Below are positions 46,799 to 58,832 of a stretch of 64,000 bases of DNA, one piece after another; the first letter of the stretch is position 1, and the number at the start of each line of letters is the position of its first letter. A model generated the notes under the pieces. The model was not told the origin of the DNA, ran no database searches, and saw only the letters and a list, made by a program, of their open reading frames with translations. Origin of the DNA: Gautieria morchelliformis. Lineage: Eukaryota > Basidiomycota > Agaricomycetes > Gomphales > Gomphaceae. The stretch spans positions 310,001 through 374,000 of the forward strand of contig WHVA01000008.1 in assembly GCA_015179125.1 (NCBI GenBank), in the 5' to 3' direction. The translations under genes and the position numbers were made by a program.

Positions 46799-47639
46799 GC
46801 AGGTAGGGTTGCCCTTACACAGCCTGCATGCTGCTGCTGCTGTTGATTATGTATATCCTCAGATCCTATGACACATTACTTTGTTCACTCTCATCCACCA
46901 TCAAAAATCAATTGTCCACAGGCAATACAATCTCACAGAAATATCCCATAGCAGATCCCGCCAGTGACTAGCTACTTTGCACACAATAGACTGTTTTTTC
47001 ACGATTCCCAATGACCTTGTCCCCTGATTTGAGGTCTTGGACTCCCTCTCACATCTCACACAGAGTCTGGCTGGGGGCGTTGCACCCTCCCCTGCTTTCC
47101 AGATCAGGCCTGGGCCCCTGTGTAGCAGTTGCCATCGCTCTATCCGTGTCTGTCAAGTGTTCTGCTCTCCCTCCATACACCCACTCAATGCAAGGTCAGA
47201 TGCAGATGGTGCGCAGCCAGCAAAACAATGCTATCTCATATATAATGCTTGCTCATGCTTAGATGACCAGGGAAGCACTAAAAAGTGACACCCGCCTGCT
47301 GCTCTCCTGACATGTTTGGCATATTTATGATTTCTATTGATTGGATGTGATTACCATGTTATTCTCTGGTGTATGCTCCCTCTGCTACTCTTTTGACTCA
47401 CCCACCCTCTGGTAACTACCATGAATAGAAGCTCACTGCTGCCTCTAGGCCTGTAATGGTGGGTCAGAACTTGCATAGGCCATGAAACCATGACAATGCA
47501 ACCTGAAAGTTGCCAGTGAATTCAAGATATGTATGGCAACATGGATATACAAGGAAGAAACACAGAATACAACATGAGACAAAACTGATATTTAGAATAT
47601 GTCGTGACCATAACAATTTGTCAAAGCAGATTGAAAAGA

Positions 47640-48413
47640 CAAACTACAGGGGCAAACACTCATCGGTATTTGTTTCTTGCCTAATTTCCAATATGCGATC
47701 GCCGGAGACCACGCTCTCATCATTGAAGACGTCTCCATGCGCATGGGATGCTCTTCGTGTAACTGGAGCCCTTCTGCGACGGCACATCGAAGTAGCGAGA
47801 ATGGGGTTGAACCATCTCCAAAACATCAAGGCATCAAGAAATTCCTGAGATAGGCAGCTCCAGCTACGGAATCACTATGACAACAATGCTCACCTTGCTA
47901 GTGCTAAATATAAGAAAGGCAACAAGAGGGGCTATGACAGTTGGCGCTCATGAGTATTGGTACGGTCTTATAGCCTGATGACAGCCAAAACGCACTTCCA
48001 GCTTGCAGCATGTTGACCCATACAGGGATGAAAAAAAACAAATCCTTCAGATCCAGGGGCACCAAGGCTGCTGATTCCCTGGGTGTTAAGCATAGTTGCC
48101 ACATAGGCTCTTTCATGTTGGCAAGTCAGTAAGTAGCCAAGGAGATATCCATGCAAATGATCAGACACAGGACACAGAGACAGCATATGGGAAAGGGGAC
48201 ATACACAGCAACCACAAGACGATATGCACAAAAGATGACGACACGAAAGGCAACAGAGAGTGGTATTTGAAGTGCCTTCTCTCCGGTCCATTGAAAAAAC
48301 CGCCAGCGGCGGTACAGAATGTGGATTATGCATGCTTTGAAACGGATTAGGGAAGCAACACAGTGAGGGTCGACTTACCATCAAATATGAGTGCGACAAT
48401 CAAGATGGAGAGA
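47640..48413 (-). pseudogene. 7-TM receptor-like gene, copy B, 3' half
   Basis: The equivalent of about 12730-13465 in copy A: the C-terminal tail and last TM exons read on the minus strand up to a TM exon that ends at the LINE junction. The 5' half is found 13 kb away at 61727-63265. Sequence differs from copy A by about 5 percent, with similar damage. Confidence 0.65.
48402..48413. repeat. Left target-site duplication of the LINE
   Basis: AAGATGGAGAGA, repeated at 61727-61738 after the A-rich tail. Copy A has it once at about 13456-13475. Confidence 0.9.
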
Positions 48414-48671
48414 GGTGGAACTTTCTCACGCCAACCACATCCACCAAAATACTCCAAACTCATTTTCTCGAACACACACTACATAAAGCGATAGCTAGAG
48501 ACCATCTAGCGATCGTCGTACAGAGTAGACAAGCTTCTCCAAAAAGAAGCAAACAAAAAGACCATGCCGAGTACCACAGACCCAGCGATGCCTGCCACGT
48601 CACAAGGCCAGGGGACCCGAACCAGAGCATAGAACCAACCTGCTCACTCAAGGAGCAAGGCGGAACTGCTT

Positions 48672-50275
48672 ATGGACCCTAGCTCATCCATACGGAGCAA
48701 AGAAAACGCACGAGCGTTCCTCAACAGGAACAGCTTCCTTCCCAAAGATGACATGCCATCGCTCGAACAGATCGGCTATGTTTTGCTGTCCATAGCACAC
48801 AGCCCAGGTGCGAAACTGGTACAGGAAGGGGCAAGGGCAGTCGCGATGGTCCTAATGGACAGCGCAGCAAAAAGCACGGCGGACACAACGGCGCAGTATG
48901 TCGAAAAGAGTCTGGCCGCTGTCTTCGACAGGCTAAACGACGCGGCCAACACCGCCAAGGAAGCTACGGTGACGCTGAGGACAATGGCAGAGCAGGCACA
49001 GAAGGTGGTGGGAGAGGCGAGTGAGGCACACCGCATGCGAGAGGAAGGTGCAGGAGGGCCAACAACGGCAGGCACAACGTACGCGGCGGCCCTACGGGGC
49101 AACGTCCCACTATCCCACCCAAGCAACCTAGCAAAAGCAAAAGCAAGGGAGTGCCAAGTGCTGATTGACAAGGAGCCCAGCGCGGAACAAAACGCGTTAG
49201 CAACACTATCAGAGTGGGAGATAGTTACCAAGGCTAACGAAGCCGTGGCCCCACTCGGGGAGCTCAAAGGAGACACAGAGGTAATTTTCATCGGGGCCAA
49301 AATACTAACGAACGGGGAGTCGTACTAGATCTCAGCAAGCCGCAAGGAGCGAAGTGGATCCAAGCGCATAGGGAGGCGTTCATAGAGAAGTTCAGCGGCA
49401 CATCCGTGGTGAAAGACAGAGCAGTATCCGTGCTTGTGGAGTATGTACCGATCAACCGCTCACCTGAAGCTCTAGCAGAACACAGGAAAATTGAACGAGA
49501 TTCCAAAATACCAGCTGACAGCCTCATGGCGACTCGATGGATAAAGCCCACCCATAGACGAACGGAAGGCCAATCGTTGGCGCACCTGATAGCGAGATTC
49601 GCCACCACCGAGGCGGCCAATATAGCTATCAGGGACGGGATGATAGTGGCGGGGAAGCGAGTGTGGGCGAGGAGGATGAGACGCGAGCCCCGCCGCTGCC
49701 TCAAATGTCAAAGATACAATGCGAGGCACATGGCAGCGGAATGCGAAGGACATGAGACATGCGGCACATGCGGGAAAAGCCATAAGACGACAGAGTGTGA
49801 CATGACCGATCCGACACAGTTAAAGTGCATGAGCTGCAACACCCAGGGGCATGCATCGTGGGATCGCACGTGTCCTAGCTTTAGGGCAGCCTGCCAGACG
49901 GTAGAGAGGACTGACGCCGAATACATGTACAAGTACTTCCCCGGAGACGAGCCCTGGACGTGGGAACAGCAGGGGCTGGGGGGACAAGCGGAAGATGCTG
50001 GGGAGCTCTTCAAGCAAGCCAACATACGGCAGCAGACAATGCAGCAGCTCCACACCCAGGAACGGGCGGGGGCATGGAGAGGAAACACATTTGAGCGAGG
50101 GCAAGACCGATCAAGAAGGAGCAACCCCAGGATTGGCCACAACGACAGGGGATGGGAGAGACAAGGCTCCAGGCAAAGGACTCTCGACGACTATGGAATT
50201 GGAAGCGAACAAACAACCTGGCAATACCACGACAACTACGACTACAACAACAACATTAACCCATACCGGGAATGA
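48672..50275 (+). pseudogene. LINE ORF1: nucleic-acid-binding protein with CCHC knuckles
   Basis: The first frame (48672-49328) has a helical, alanine-rich N-terminus. The second (to 50275) carries RRCLKCQRYNARHMAAEC, CGTCGKSHKTTEC and CMSCNTQGHASWDRTC, three zinc knuckles that bind the LINE RNA in related elements. The two frames join at AACGGGGAGTC (about 49312-49320), where one missing G in a G run would account for the change. An upstream in-frame ATG at 48564 is separated from 48672 by a TAG, so 48672 is the better start unless that stop is itself a lesion. ORF1 overlaps the ORF2 start by four bases (ATGAGTGA). Confidence 0.85.
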
Positions 50276-53151
50276 GTGACAACACCAACGAAACAAAATA
50301 CTTGCGCGTCAGACAACAGAATGCCAACAAATCACTTACTGCCACAGCCGACATTCTCCAACGGTGCTCCGCAGAAAAATACGACATCCTCGCGCTGCAA
50401 GAAGCATATATCGACTTCCTAGGGAACACCAGGGCCACCCCTCATTGGTATATGATATACCCGAAAACGCATTACCTGGATAAGGAGAAGCGCACGAGAG
50501 CGATGATCCTTGTAAGCAAAAGGATAGCGACAAGTGAATGGACGGCACTGGATGTGGGCACGCCTGACATAACAGCAATAAAGCTCAGAACGGGTGCAGG
50601 TACAGTAATAATATACAACATCTATTGCGACTGCACGAACACTGACAGCATACGCATACACAACATGCAGAGGCACTTACAGGATCAAGCACGGCGGAAT
50701 GACGACACGCAGGAAGACATCGCTGGAATGCTGTGGGTCGGTGACTTCAACAGACATCACCCGCAGTGGGATGATACACGGAACTCGCACCTGTTCACAA
50801 GGCACAACCTCGACGCAGCTCAGCTGCTGATCGACCTCACCATTGAGCGCGACCTACAGATGATGCTACCAAGAAGCATACCCACACTAACAGCGATGTC
50901 TACAGGCAACCGAACATGAACCAACAACGTATTCTTGTCCGCATCTATGGCCGAGATGCTAATCAGCTGCACATCGATCCCAGAAGAACAGCCAGCAAAA
51001 AGCGACCACTATCCGATAGACACGATACTAGACACGAGCACAGCGGAGACAGAAGAAACGCCGAAACCCAACTTCCGACAAGTCGACTGGAAAGAATTCA
51101 ACAAGGAGCTTGCGGACAGACTCAGAAACGACATCGCGGAGCCCATCCCGACTGACGTGAGAGAATTCAATCGCAACCTAGGAGCCCTCACCACGGCGAT
51201 CCTGTATTTAGTAGAGGAATTGATACCCAAGACTAAGCCCTCGCCTTATATGAAACGATGGTGGTCACTAGAGCTAACGCGACTTCAGACAGAAACCAGA
51301 AGGCTAGGATGGCGATCCTATGCGAACAGGAGGCATGGCGCACACGAGACACACGGGAGGTACAAGACCGCCAGAAACAGATACGCGAGCGCCATAGAGA
51401 AGTCGAAAAGGGAACATTGGGAGGACTTCTTGGAGGGCATAGACCAAAAGACCATGTGGACAGCGCACAAATACGCAGCAGCCGAACCGTCGGATGGTGG
51501 AAGGGCCAGAGTGCCGGTGCTCACAGCCAAACACGATGACGGCACCAAATGGGTAGCCAGCACCAATGAGCAAAAAGCCGCAATGCTTTACAACACGTTC
51601 TTTCCGGAGTTCGGCCCAACAAATGAAAACACCTCGACCGACGGCTCGTACCCTCCAGAAGCGTTCCCGTTTACCCACATTACCGACGAGCAGATCCGAA
51701 GGGCAATAGCTAAGCTGAACCCCTTTAAAGCTCCGGGCATGAACGGAATACCTAATGTACTAATCAAGCAGTGCGCAGACACGTTGATCAGCTACTTAGG
51801 CCCTCTGTTCAGGGCCACGTTAACTCTCGCGACATACCCTGATCAATGGCGAGACTCGGTCACACGGGTACTGCGAAAACCAGCAATAACAGATTACGCA
51901 GCCCCAGGAGCGTATTGCCTGATAGCGCTGCTCGACACAATTGGAAAGGTCCTTTCGTCTTGCGTGGCAGAAGACCTAGTAAAGATGACAGAACTCAAAT
52001 GCCTCCTGCCCAGCAACCACTTTGGGTGCAGACCGGACCGCACTGCTACTGACGTGATACACTACACGGTCAGTGCAGCGAAGGACGCGTGGAGACAGGG
52101 GAAAGTCCTAGGCCTTCTCTTTCTGGACATCAAAGGCGCATTCCCTAGTATCACATTAGACAGGCTGATATACAATATGAGACTGAGAGGGATCCCCCAA
52201 GAATATACCAGCTGGATCGGAGGAAAGTTGAGGGGAGGCGAACCACGATGAGCTTCGACAACTTCACTACACCAATGATGAGGTCAGAAGAGACATGGAT
52301 CAGGGGTGTCCGCTTTCGGCGATCGCGTATCAGTACTACAATGGGGACCTCCTTGAGGTGGTATGCATGGCGAGAGGGGAAGATGCGGTCGGGTTTGTAG
52401 ATGACACCACGATACTAGCGGAAGGGAAGAGCCTGCAAGAAGCGTTTAACAAGCTAGCCGACATAATGACGAGAGATGAGGGAGCGCTGACATGGGCACA
52501 CACGCATAAGTGCCAATTTGCCGTCGACAAGTTTGGACTGATGGGACTCACCAGGAAAAGAGAGAGGGACCCATCAGCGGACAAAAAGACAAAGCCCATA
52601 GCACGACCGTCGATCAAAATAGGCCAGCACACGATCGAGCCAACCACGATGCACAAGTTCTTGGGAGTGCTACTTGACCAAGAGCTCAGGTTCAAAGACC
52701 ACACCATCTATGCGCTGGCCAAGGGGGAGAGGTTTATCAACCAGTACAAGAGGTTGGCAAAACCGTCCAAAGGAACCACGGCCAAACACATGCGAAGATA
52801 CTATCTAGCGGTAGCCGTACCCAGAATGCTTTATGCCGCTGACGTGTTTCTTGTCCCAGGCTCGGAAAGAAGCAAGGGCACGAAAGGTTTCATAAACAAG
52901 CTTGCCAGGGTTCAACGACAAGCTGCGCTATTCATCACCGGCGCCATGAGATCTACCGCTAACAACCTGCTAGATGCCCATGCGAACCTACTACCGTTCC
53001 ACCTCCTAGTATCCAAAGTCATCCACAGAGCCGCCACACGCATGGTATGCCTGCCAGAAGCCCACCCGCTCGCACCGAGGATCCAAAGAGCAGCCAAAAG
53101 GTACGTCAAGCGGCACCGCGCCCCCCTCCATGAAATACTGCACGTGTACGG
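50272..53151 (+). pseudogene. LINE ORF2, 5' part: endonuclease and reverse transcriptase
   Basis: The APE-type endonuclease spans about 50290-51050 (DILALQEAY, IIYNIYCDC, MLWVGDFNRHHPQWD and KSDHYPIDTIL, which supply the N/E/D/H catalytic set). The reverse transcriptase has LNPFKAPGMNGIPNVLIKQC, LLFLDIKGAFPSI and the catalytic FVDDTTILAE (about 52405). An in-frame TGA at 50917-50919 sits where CGA would read through (RT-NN), and at least two small frame changes lie between about 52230 and 52295. The reading continues to the Gypsy insertion point in HEILHVYG at 53151. Confidence 0.88.
53147..53151. repeat. Left 5-bp target duplication of the nested Gypsy
   Basis: TACGG, repeated at 60417-60421. 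The LINE ORF2 continues on both sides. Confidence 0.9.
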
Positions 53152-53714
53152 TGTAAGGACCCGGCCTTTGGCTGGCTACTTACCGGTAGAACCTTCTTCC
53201 GAGCCCCAAGCCTTGTGATATCCGTGCCCGAGTACATATGATACTTATCCGCGCCCGAGCCCGAGCCCGAGCTTGAACTCATATCCGACCTTGATCCCAT
53301 GCCCGTATCCCCCTTAGTTACTGATTCCGCTCCATCACGCATCATTCGTATATTACCTCGCCCTGACCTCGGTCTCCTGACCTCGCCCTGACCTCCACTA
53401 ATCTGTTCGCCCCTGACTTGCACCTCGTCCGTATATAACCCCCTTGTATGCATTCCTACTCCTCAGTCTGAAAATCAACTATCGTGTCCCTTCGATCCCT
53501 AGCTAGTTTCTACGCCTCGCCTCTTAAGCTAGAACCTCGCCTCTTATTCGTTTACCTCCGAAGTTGGGACTCGTGCGTAGGGTCGGCGCAGCACATAAGC
53601 TGAAGCCAAGTCCCTCTCCGACTTCCCCATCCAAACCTCGCCCTGTAACCTCGGACCTTGACTCGGGTTTCGTCCCCGACCTCGGTCAACCTTACGACGG
53701 ATCGTATCGTAACA
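53152..53714 (+). repeat. Nested Gypsy 5' LTR (563 bp)
   Basis: TGTAAGGACCCGGCC to GTATCGTAACA. It contains GTATATAACCCCC near 53430 and CTCCTCAGTCTG shortly after, a layout shared with the solo LTR at 4254-4727. Confidence 0.95.
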
Positions 53715-53757
53715 GTATTTTCAGACTGCTTACACCCTACGTATCCCTTTTTTCACG

Positions 53758-54990
53758 ATGTCCATGATAACTCGTTCTCGCACCCTTCGGGGTATCTCAG
53801 AACAGCGACGTTTCTCGGAAGCCCCCGATGACTCACCCCCGTCCCCGGGGATACCCCTCGCAGACCCCGCCGAGCCTAGTAACAAAGGCAAAGGTAGGGC
53901 TAACCTCGGTGACCCTTCAGGTGATCCAGGTGATGGCTCTAGAAGTTCTGACAACGATCGGGACCTCCCCAACCTTCCGCCCGAGGACCTCGGTGACCTC
54001 GAGGACAACGAGCTTATGCGTCGAGTGTTCATCAAACTCACGAAACCTCGCGAATCCGAAGCACGAGCCAAGGTCAAGGAACCGGATAGTTATGACGGTA
54101 CTGACCAAGCCAAGCTTCGCACTTTCTTCCTTCAATGTGTACTCAACTTCAGAGATCGCCCCACCGCGTTCAAGACTGGGGCCTCAAAGGTGCAGTATGC
54201 TATTTCTTACCTGTCCAGCTCGGCTCTGCAATATTTCGAGCCGGCGATCCTCGGCGAAGTCCAACCCGAGCCAGATTGGCTCGAGGACTGGGACAGCTTC
54301 AAGGCCGAGCTCGAGCTTAACTTCGGCCCATACGACAACGCGGCTCAAGCCGAGATTGACCTCGAGAAGATCGTTATGAAAGAGCACCACAAGGCCGCGC
54401 GATTCTTTATCGATTTCGCCCGAGCTTCGACTCGGACTCAGTGGAACGACGCGGCCCTCCGACACTTTGCCTATAAGGGCTTGGCCAAACGAATCAAGGA
54501 CGACTTACTTCACTTCCCTCGATTCCGCAGCCTCGCCGAGCTTAGGAACTTCGCGCTGGAATGCGATAGCCGTTACTGGGAGCGAAAGGAATACGACGCC
54601 ATGATCAATGGTCGTAGCTCCCAGCCTGCACGCACCCCTAATCAGTCCAGTAGCAATGCCACTAACAACCACCAGCCTTCCAGTGGTTCCAATAACAATA
54701 AGAACCGCAACAAGACTAACAACAGCGGCAAGGGTTCCAACAACAACAACTCTTCGAACAACAAGAGCCAGCCCGACATTTCGAGCAAACTCGGGAAGGA
54801 TGGCAAACTGCTTCCCGAGGAGCGCCAACGTCGGGTCGACCAAGGCCTTTGTCTGCTTTGCGGCACCAAAGGTCACGTCGTCAAGGACTGCCCGAAGAAC
54901 AAGTCTACCAATAGTAGCGGTTCTAAAGGTCGGGCAACGAAGACCCCTAACGAGGGGACTTCGGCCTCCATTACGGAGGTGAAAAAATAG
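53758..54990 (+). CDS. Nested Gypsy gag (open, 410 codons)
   Basis: The N-terminus is disordered and acidic. The capsid region spans roughly residues 100-280 ([62 protein letters not shown]). An asparagine-rich linker then leads to a CCHC knuckle [14 protein letters not shown] near residue 370. The same capsid pattern is seen in the remnant at 7340-8240. Gag packages the element RNA in this family. The frame is uninterrupted. Confidence 0.88.
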   Translation: MSMITRSRTLRGISEQRRFSEAPDDSPPSPGIPLADPAEPSNKGKGRANLGDPSGDPGDGSRSSDNDRDLPNLPPEDLGDLEDNELMRRVFIKLTKPRESEARAKVKEPDSYDGTDQAKLRTFFLQCVLNFRDRPTAFKTGASKVQYAISYLSSSALQYFEPAILGEVQPEPDWLEDWDSFKAELELNFGPYDNAAQAEIDLEKIVMKEHHKAARFFIDFARASTRTQWNDAALRHFAYKGLAKRIKDDLLHFPRFRSLAELRNFALECDSRYWERKEYDAMINGRSSQPARTPNQSSSNATNNHQPSSGSNNNKNRNKTNNSGKGSNNNNSSNNKSQPDISSKLGKDGKLLPEERQRRVDQGLCLLCGTKGHVVKDCPKNKSTNSSGSKGRATKTPNEGTSASITEVKK

Positions 54991-55040
54991 GTAGCAACCT
55001 CGGAACCACACGATCCGAGGATTGCGGTAACCTCACCCGT

Positions 55041-58000
55041 GTGCTCAGACTCAGCGCCGCTTCTCATTCATTGTCCAAAGATTCCCTTAATGTAGATCTA
55101 ACCTCGCCTTCGCTTCCCAACGTCGCTTTTGTTGCATTAGTTGACTGCGGGTCCTCAGACTGTTTTATTGAATCCAGATTTGTCCAGAAGTACTCCATGC
55201 CTGCTTATCCTGTCTCTCCTATACCCTTGAAACTATTTGACGGTAGTACTAACACTACCATTACCCAAGCTCTAGACCTCTGCATTTGCTTTCCGACCGG
55301 CGAACAACAATGGGTTACCTTCTACGTAACCTCGCTCGACTCAAGTTGCTCGATGGTACTTGGCCACAACTGGCTCACCCGCTACAATCCGTCGATTGAC
55401 TGGGTATTGGGCAGTATTATTTTCAAGACCATCGACATAACAACGACTCCAGCGACCCCGGCGACGTCAGCCCGCTTAGCTTCGGCTACGACTTCGACCT
55501 GGCCTACGGCATCTTCGCCACCGCCTCCGACCTCGCTTCCGAAATTGCAAGCACCCCTCGTTTCCCTAATCAATGCACCCGCTTTCATGCGCGCATCTAG
55601 ATTGGAAGGGTCCGAAGTGTTTCAGCTCAATTTGGCTTCGCCTGAGCTCCTCGCCAGAGGGGCAACATCAGGAGGAAGCTCTTCCGAGCTTCCTGAGAAC
55701 GTTAAGAAACATGTTCCCGAAGTATATCACGAATTTGCAGATGTGTTCAGCAAAGCACGCGCTGACACTCTAGCTCCCCACCGACCTCACGATATCAAAA
55801 TCAACCTCGAAGAAGGGACCTCGCCACCTATCGGTCCCATCTACTCTCTCTCAGCTTCCGAACTCAAAGCACTTCGCGAGTTCATCGACGAGCATTTAAA
55901 CATCGGTTTCATCCGACCTTCACGCTCGCCTCATGGTGCACCGGTATTGTTCGTTCGCAAAAAAGATGGCTCACTTCGGTTGTGTGTCGACTTCCGAGGT
56001 TTGAACAAAATCTCAAAAAAAGATCGGTATCCATTGCCATTGATTGCTGACTTACTTGATGCTCCAAAGAATGCTCGCATCTATACGAAAATTGACCTTC
56101 GTCACGCTTACCACCTCGTACGGGTGGCCGAGGGTGACGAATGGAAGACCGCCTTCAGGACTCGCTATGGGTCTTTCGAATGGTTGGTCATGCCATTTGG
56201 TCTCACTAATGGCCCTGCTGCCTTCCAGAGATTCATGAACAGGTGTTCGCCGACCTTTTGGACGTTTGTGTGGTGGTATACTTGGATGACATTCTAATCT
56301 ACTCCAGTACCCCTCCAAACATGTTGAACATGTCAAGGAAGTCTTGCGACGACTACGACTCAACAACCTCTTCGCCAAAGAAGACAAATGCGAGTTCCAT
56401 CGCGACTCGGTTGAATTCCTCGGCTACATACTCTCTCCCGAGGGCCTCACTATGGCAGATGACAAAGTAAAGGTCATTCAAGACTGGCCTGAACCTCGCA
56501 AAGTTCGCGACATCCAATCCTTCCTCGGCTTCGCCAACTTCTACCGACGTTTCATTCACAACTACTCCGACATCACCATTCCTCTCACCCGACTTACCCG
56601 CAAGGGTACCCCTTGGAATTTTTCCGAGGATTGTCGACGGGCTTTCAACCTGTTGAAGAGGGCGTTCACTACCGCCCCTATCCTTACTCACTGGATTCCT
56701 GACCTTCCACTGATCGTAGAGACTGATGCATCAGATTATGCCTTAGCGGCAATCTTATCACTACGAACCTCGGAAGGCGAACTTCATCCCGTCGCTTTCC
56801 ACTCCCGCACATTCACCTCTACCGAGCTCAACTACGATGTTCACGACAAGGAGCTCCTCGCCATTTTTGAAGCCTTTCAACGCTGGCGACACTACCTAGA
56901 GGGCTCAGGCGAACCAGTTGACGTTATCACCGATCACAAGAACCTCGAATACTTTTCAACTACGAAGCTCTTGACCCGTCGACAAGCTCGGTGGTCGGAA
57001 TACCTTTCCCAGTTCAACCTCGCCATACGCTTCCGACCAGGTCGCCTCGGAACGAAGCCTGACTCTCTCACTAGACGATGGGACGTCTACCTTAAAGAGG
57101 GGAATAGCGACTATGCCACCATAAACCCGCAGAACCTACGGCCAGTGTTTACTCAGCACCAGCTGGCATCGTCCCTTAGAGCTACTAACCTCGCTCCCAT
57201 CGTGCTCCGAGCCGCTTCACTGCTTGATACCGAGCAGATCCGAGCTGACATACTAGCGAACCTCCCCTCGGACCCCATAGCCAAGTCGCACCTCGGCTTG
57301 GTTAATGACCCGAGGTGGACCACAGACCCCGAGGGTTTCCTCAAGCTTGACAACCGAACCTATGTTCCAGGGGCCCAAGACCTTCGACTTCGCATCCTGC
57401 AATACAAGCACGATCACATCCTCTCGGGACACTTCGGGGTCAACAAGACCTTGGAGCTGATCCGACGAGACTATACTTGGCCGGGGATTAGATCCTTTGT
57501 CAAGGATTATTGCAAGACGTGTACCACTTGTATGCGAAGCAAGCCACAACGTCACAAACCCTATGGTCTCCTCAAGCAACTTCCTGTTCCCGAGAAACCT
57601 TGGAATTCCATCTCTATGGATTTCATTGAGCAACTCCCCCCTTCATCCGAGTTCACCTCCATCCTAGTGATTGTTGACCGCTTCACTAAGCAGGTTATCT
57701 TCATTCCAACCACAGACAAGATAACCTCGCAAGAGCTCGCTCACCTCTTCGTTCTTCATGTCTTTTCAAAGCATGGAGTCCCCTCGCACGTCACCTCGGA
57801 CAGGGGTTCCGAGTTTGTTTCGCGCTTCTGGCGTTCCCTAGGGAAAGCTTTGGACATGCGGTTGCATTTCACCTCGGGATATCATCCCGAGGGTGACGGT
57901 CAGACCGAGCGTGCTAACCAAACTTTGGAACAGTACCTCAGGATCTATTGCAACTATCAGCAGTCCAATTGGGTTCGCTCCTTCCCCTAGCCGAGTTCGC

Positions 58001-58697
58001 CTACAACAACGCGCCTAGCGCAACCACCGGCGTCTCCCCATTCTTTGCCAATAAAGGCTACCATCCGAACCTCGCAGTTCACCCCGAGCGCGACCTCGCC
58101 TCGGCACGAGCCCGAGACTTCGTGGTTGACCTGGACGAGCTTCACCAAGAACTTCGCCACGCCATCCTCGAGGCTCAGAAAACTTACCAAGCCTCGGCCG
58201 ATGTTCGTCGCAAGCCCGCTCCTGATTTCCAAGTAGGATCCCTCGCCTTTGTGAAGGCACAGTACTTTCGAACAACTCGGCCTACCAAGAAGCTCGCCGA
58301 GAAGTTCTTGGGTCCTTTTGAAATCATTTCCCGAGCGGGTACTCACTCCTTCACCCTTCGACTTCCAGAACACATGCATTCAGTCCATCCGGTCTTCCAC
58401 GTATCTATGCTCGAACCAGCCTCGCCCAACACCATACCAAACCGAGTTCAGCCGCCTCCGCCCCCAGTCGTTATCGACGGCGAACCCGAGTTCGAGGTTT
58501 CCGAAATCCTCGACTCGAAGATCGATAATAGACGCAAGAGCTGCAAATTACTCTACCTTGTTAGGTGGACTGGTTACGAAGGTACCGACGAAGAAACCTC
58601 GTGGATCCTCGCTTCCGAGCTTGATCATGCCTCGGAGCTGGTCACGGATTTCCATGACTCTTACCCGGGCAAGCCCGGCCCTTTGACTGCTCTATGA
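55041..58697 (+). pseudogene. Nested Gypsy pol: protease to chromodomain
   Basis: Protease-like [15 protein letters not shown] lies near 55130. RT motifs are [22 protein letters not shown] and [12 protein letters not shown] around 55980-56310. RNase H has VETDASDYALAAIL, VITDHKNLEYFS and GTKPDSLTRR around 56710-57080. Integrase follows with HDHILSGHFGVNKTLELI, MDFIEQLPPSSEFTS, TSDRGSEFVSRFWRSL and HPEGDGQTERANQ around 57410-57920. A chromodomain (FEVSEILDSK, LYLVRWTGYEGTDEETSWI) closes the reading at about 58490-58620 and marks a chromovirus. It is close to intact, with about two breaks. Confidence 0.92.
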
Positions 58698-58737
58698 TCA
58701 TTTTCCTTTGTTAACCCCCATGACCCCAGTAGTTAGA

Positions 58738-58738
<1 letters not shown>

Positions 58739-58766
<28 letters not shown>
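58739..58766 (+). repeat. 28-nt poly(A) tract between pol and the antisense ORF
   Basis: An uninterrupted A run 42 bases after the pol stop. It lies between two convergent readings (pol ending at 58697, antisense ORF ending at 58833). Confidence 0.95.
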
Positions 58767-58768
<2 letters not shown>

Positions 58769-58832
58769 CTCGCAATCGAACAACAAAAAATCGATAAAAA
58801 ACCAAGAAAAGCCTATTATTCCATTTACTAGT

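Larger units (their letters stand above)
44653..46819 (+). mobile_element. LTR-ended insertion carrying host-gene pieces
   Basis: A 2167-bp block is present in copy B and absent from copy A. It starts TGTCAGGGGACAG, ends GTTGCCCTTACA and is flanked by CAGCC (44648-44652 and 46820-46824). The first 394 bp (44653-45046) look like an LTR, and its last 21 nt (GCAGGTAGGGTTGCCCTTAC plus A) recur exactly at the right end (46799-46819). The rest of a second LTR is missing, so the element is incomplete. The interior holds an SRPK-like kinase piece and an F-box piece and shows no gag or pol. Confidence 0.7.
42778..48413. repeat. Segmental duplication, copy B, left part
   Basis: Matches copy A from 11367 to the AAGATGGAGAGA at about 13465. 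It is interrupted by the elements listed at 42950, 43420, 44308 and 44653, and carries an extra 90 bp or so at about 47350-47445 absent from copy A. The duplication resumes at 61727 after the LINE. Confidence 0.9.

Noticed and set aside
48776-49300. 174-codon antisense frame in LINE ORF1
   Set aside because: Shadow of the alanine-rich ORF1 coding strand.
54505-55011. Antisense frames over the nested Gypsy gag
   Set aside because: They follow from the codon use of gag and its asparagine-rich linker and look like shadows.
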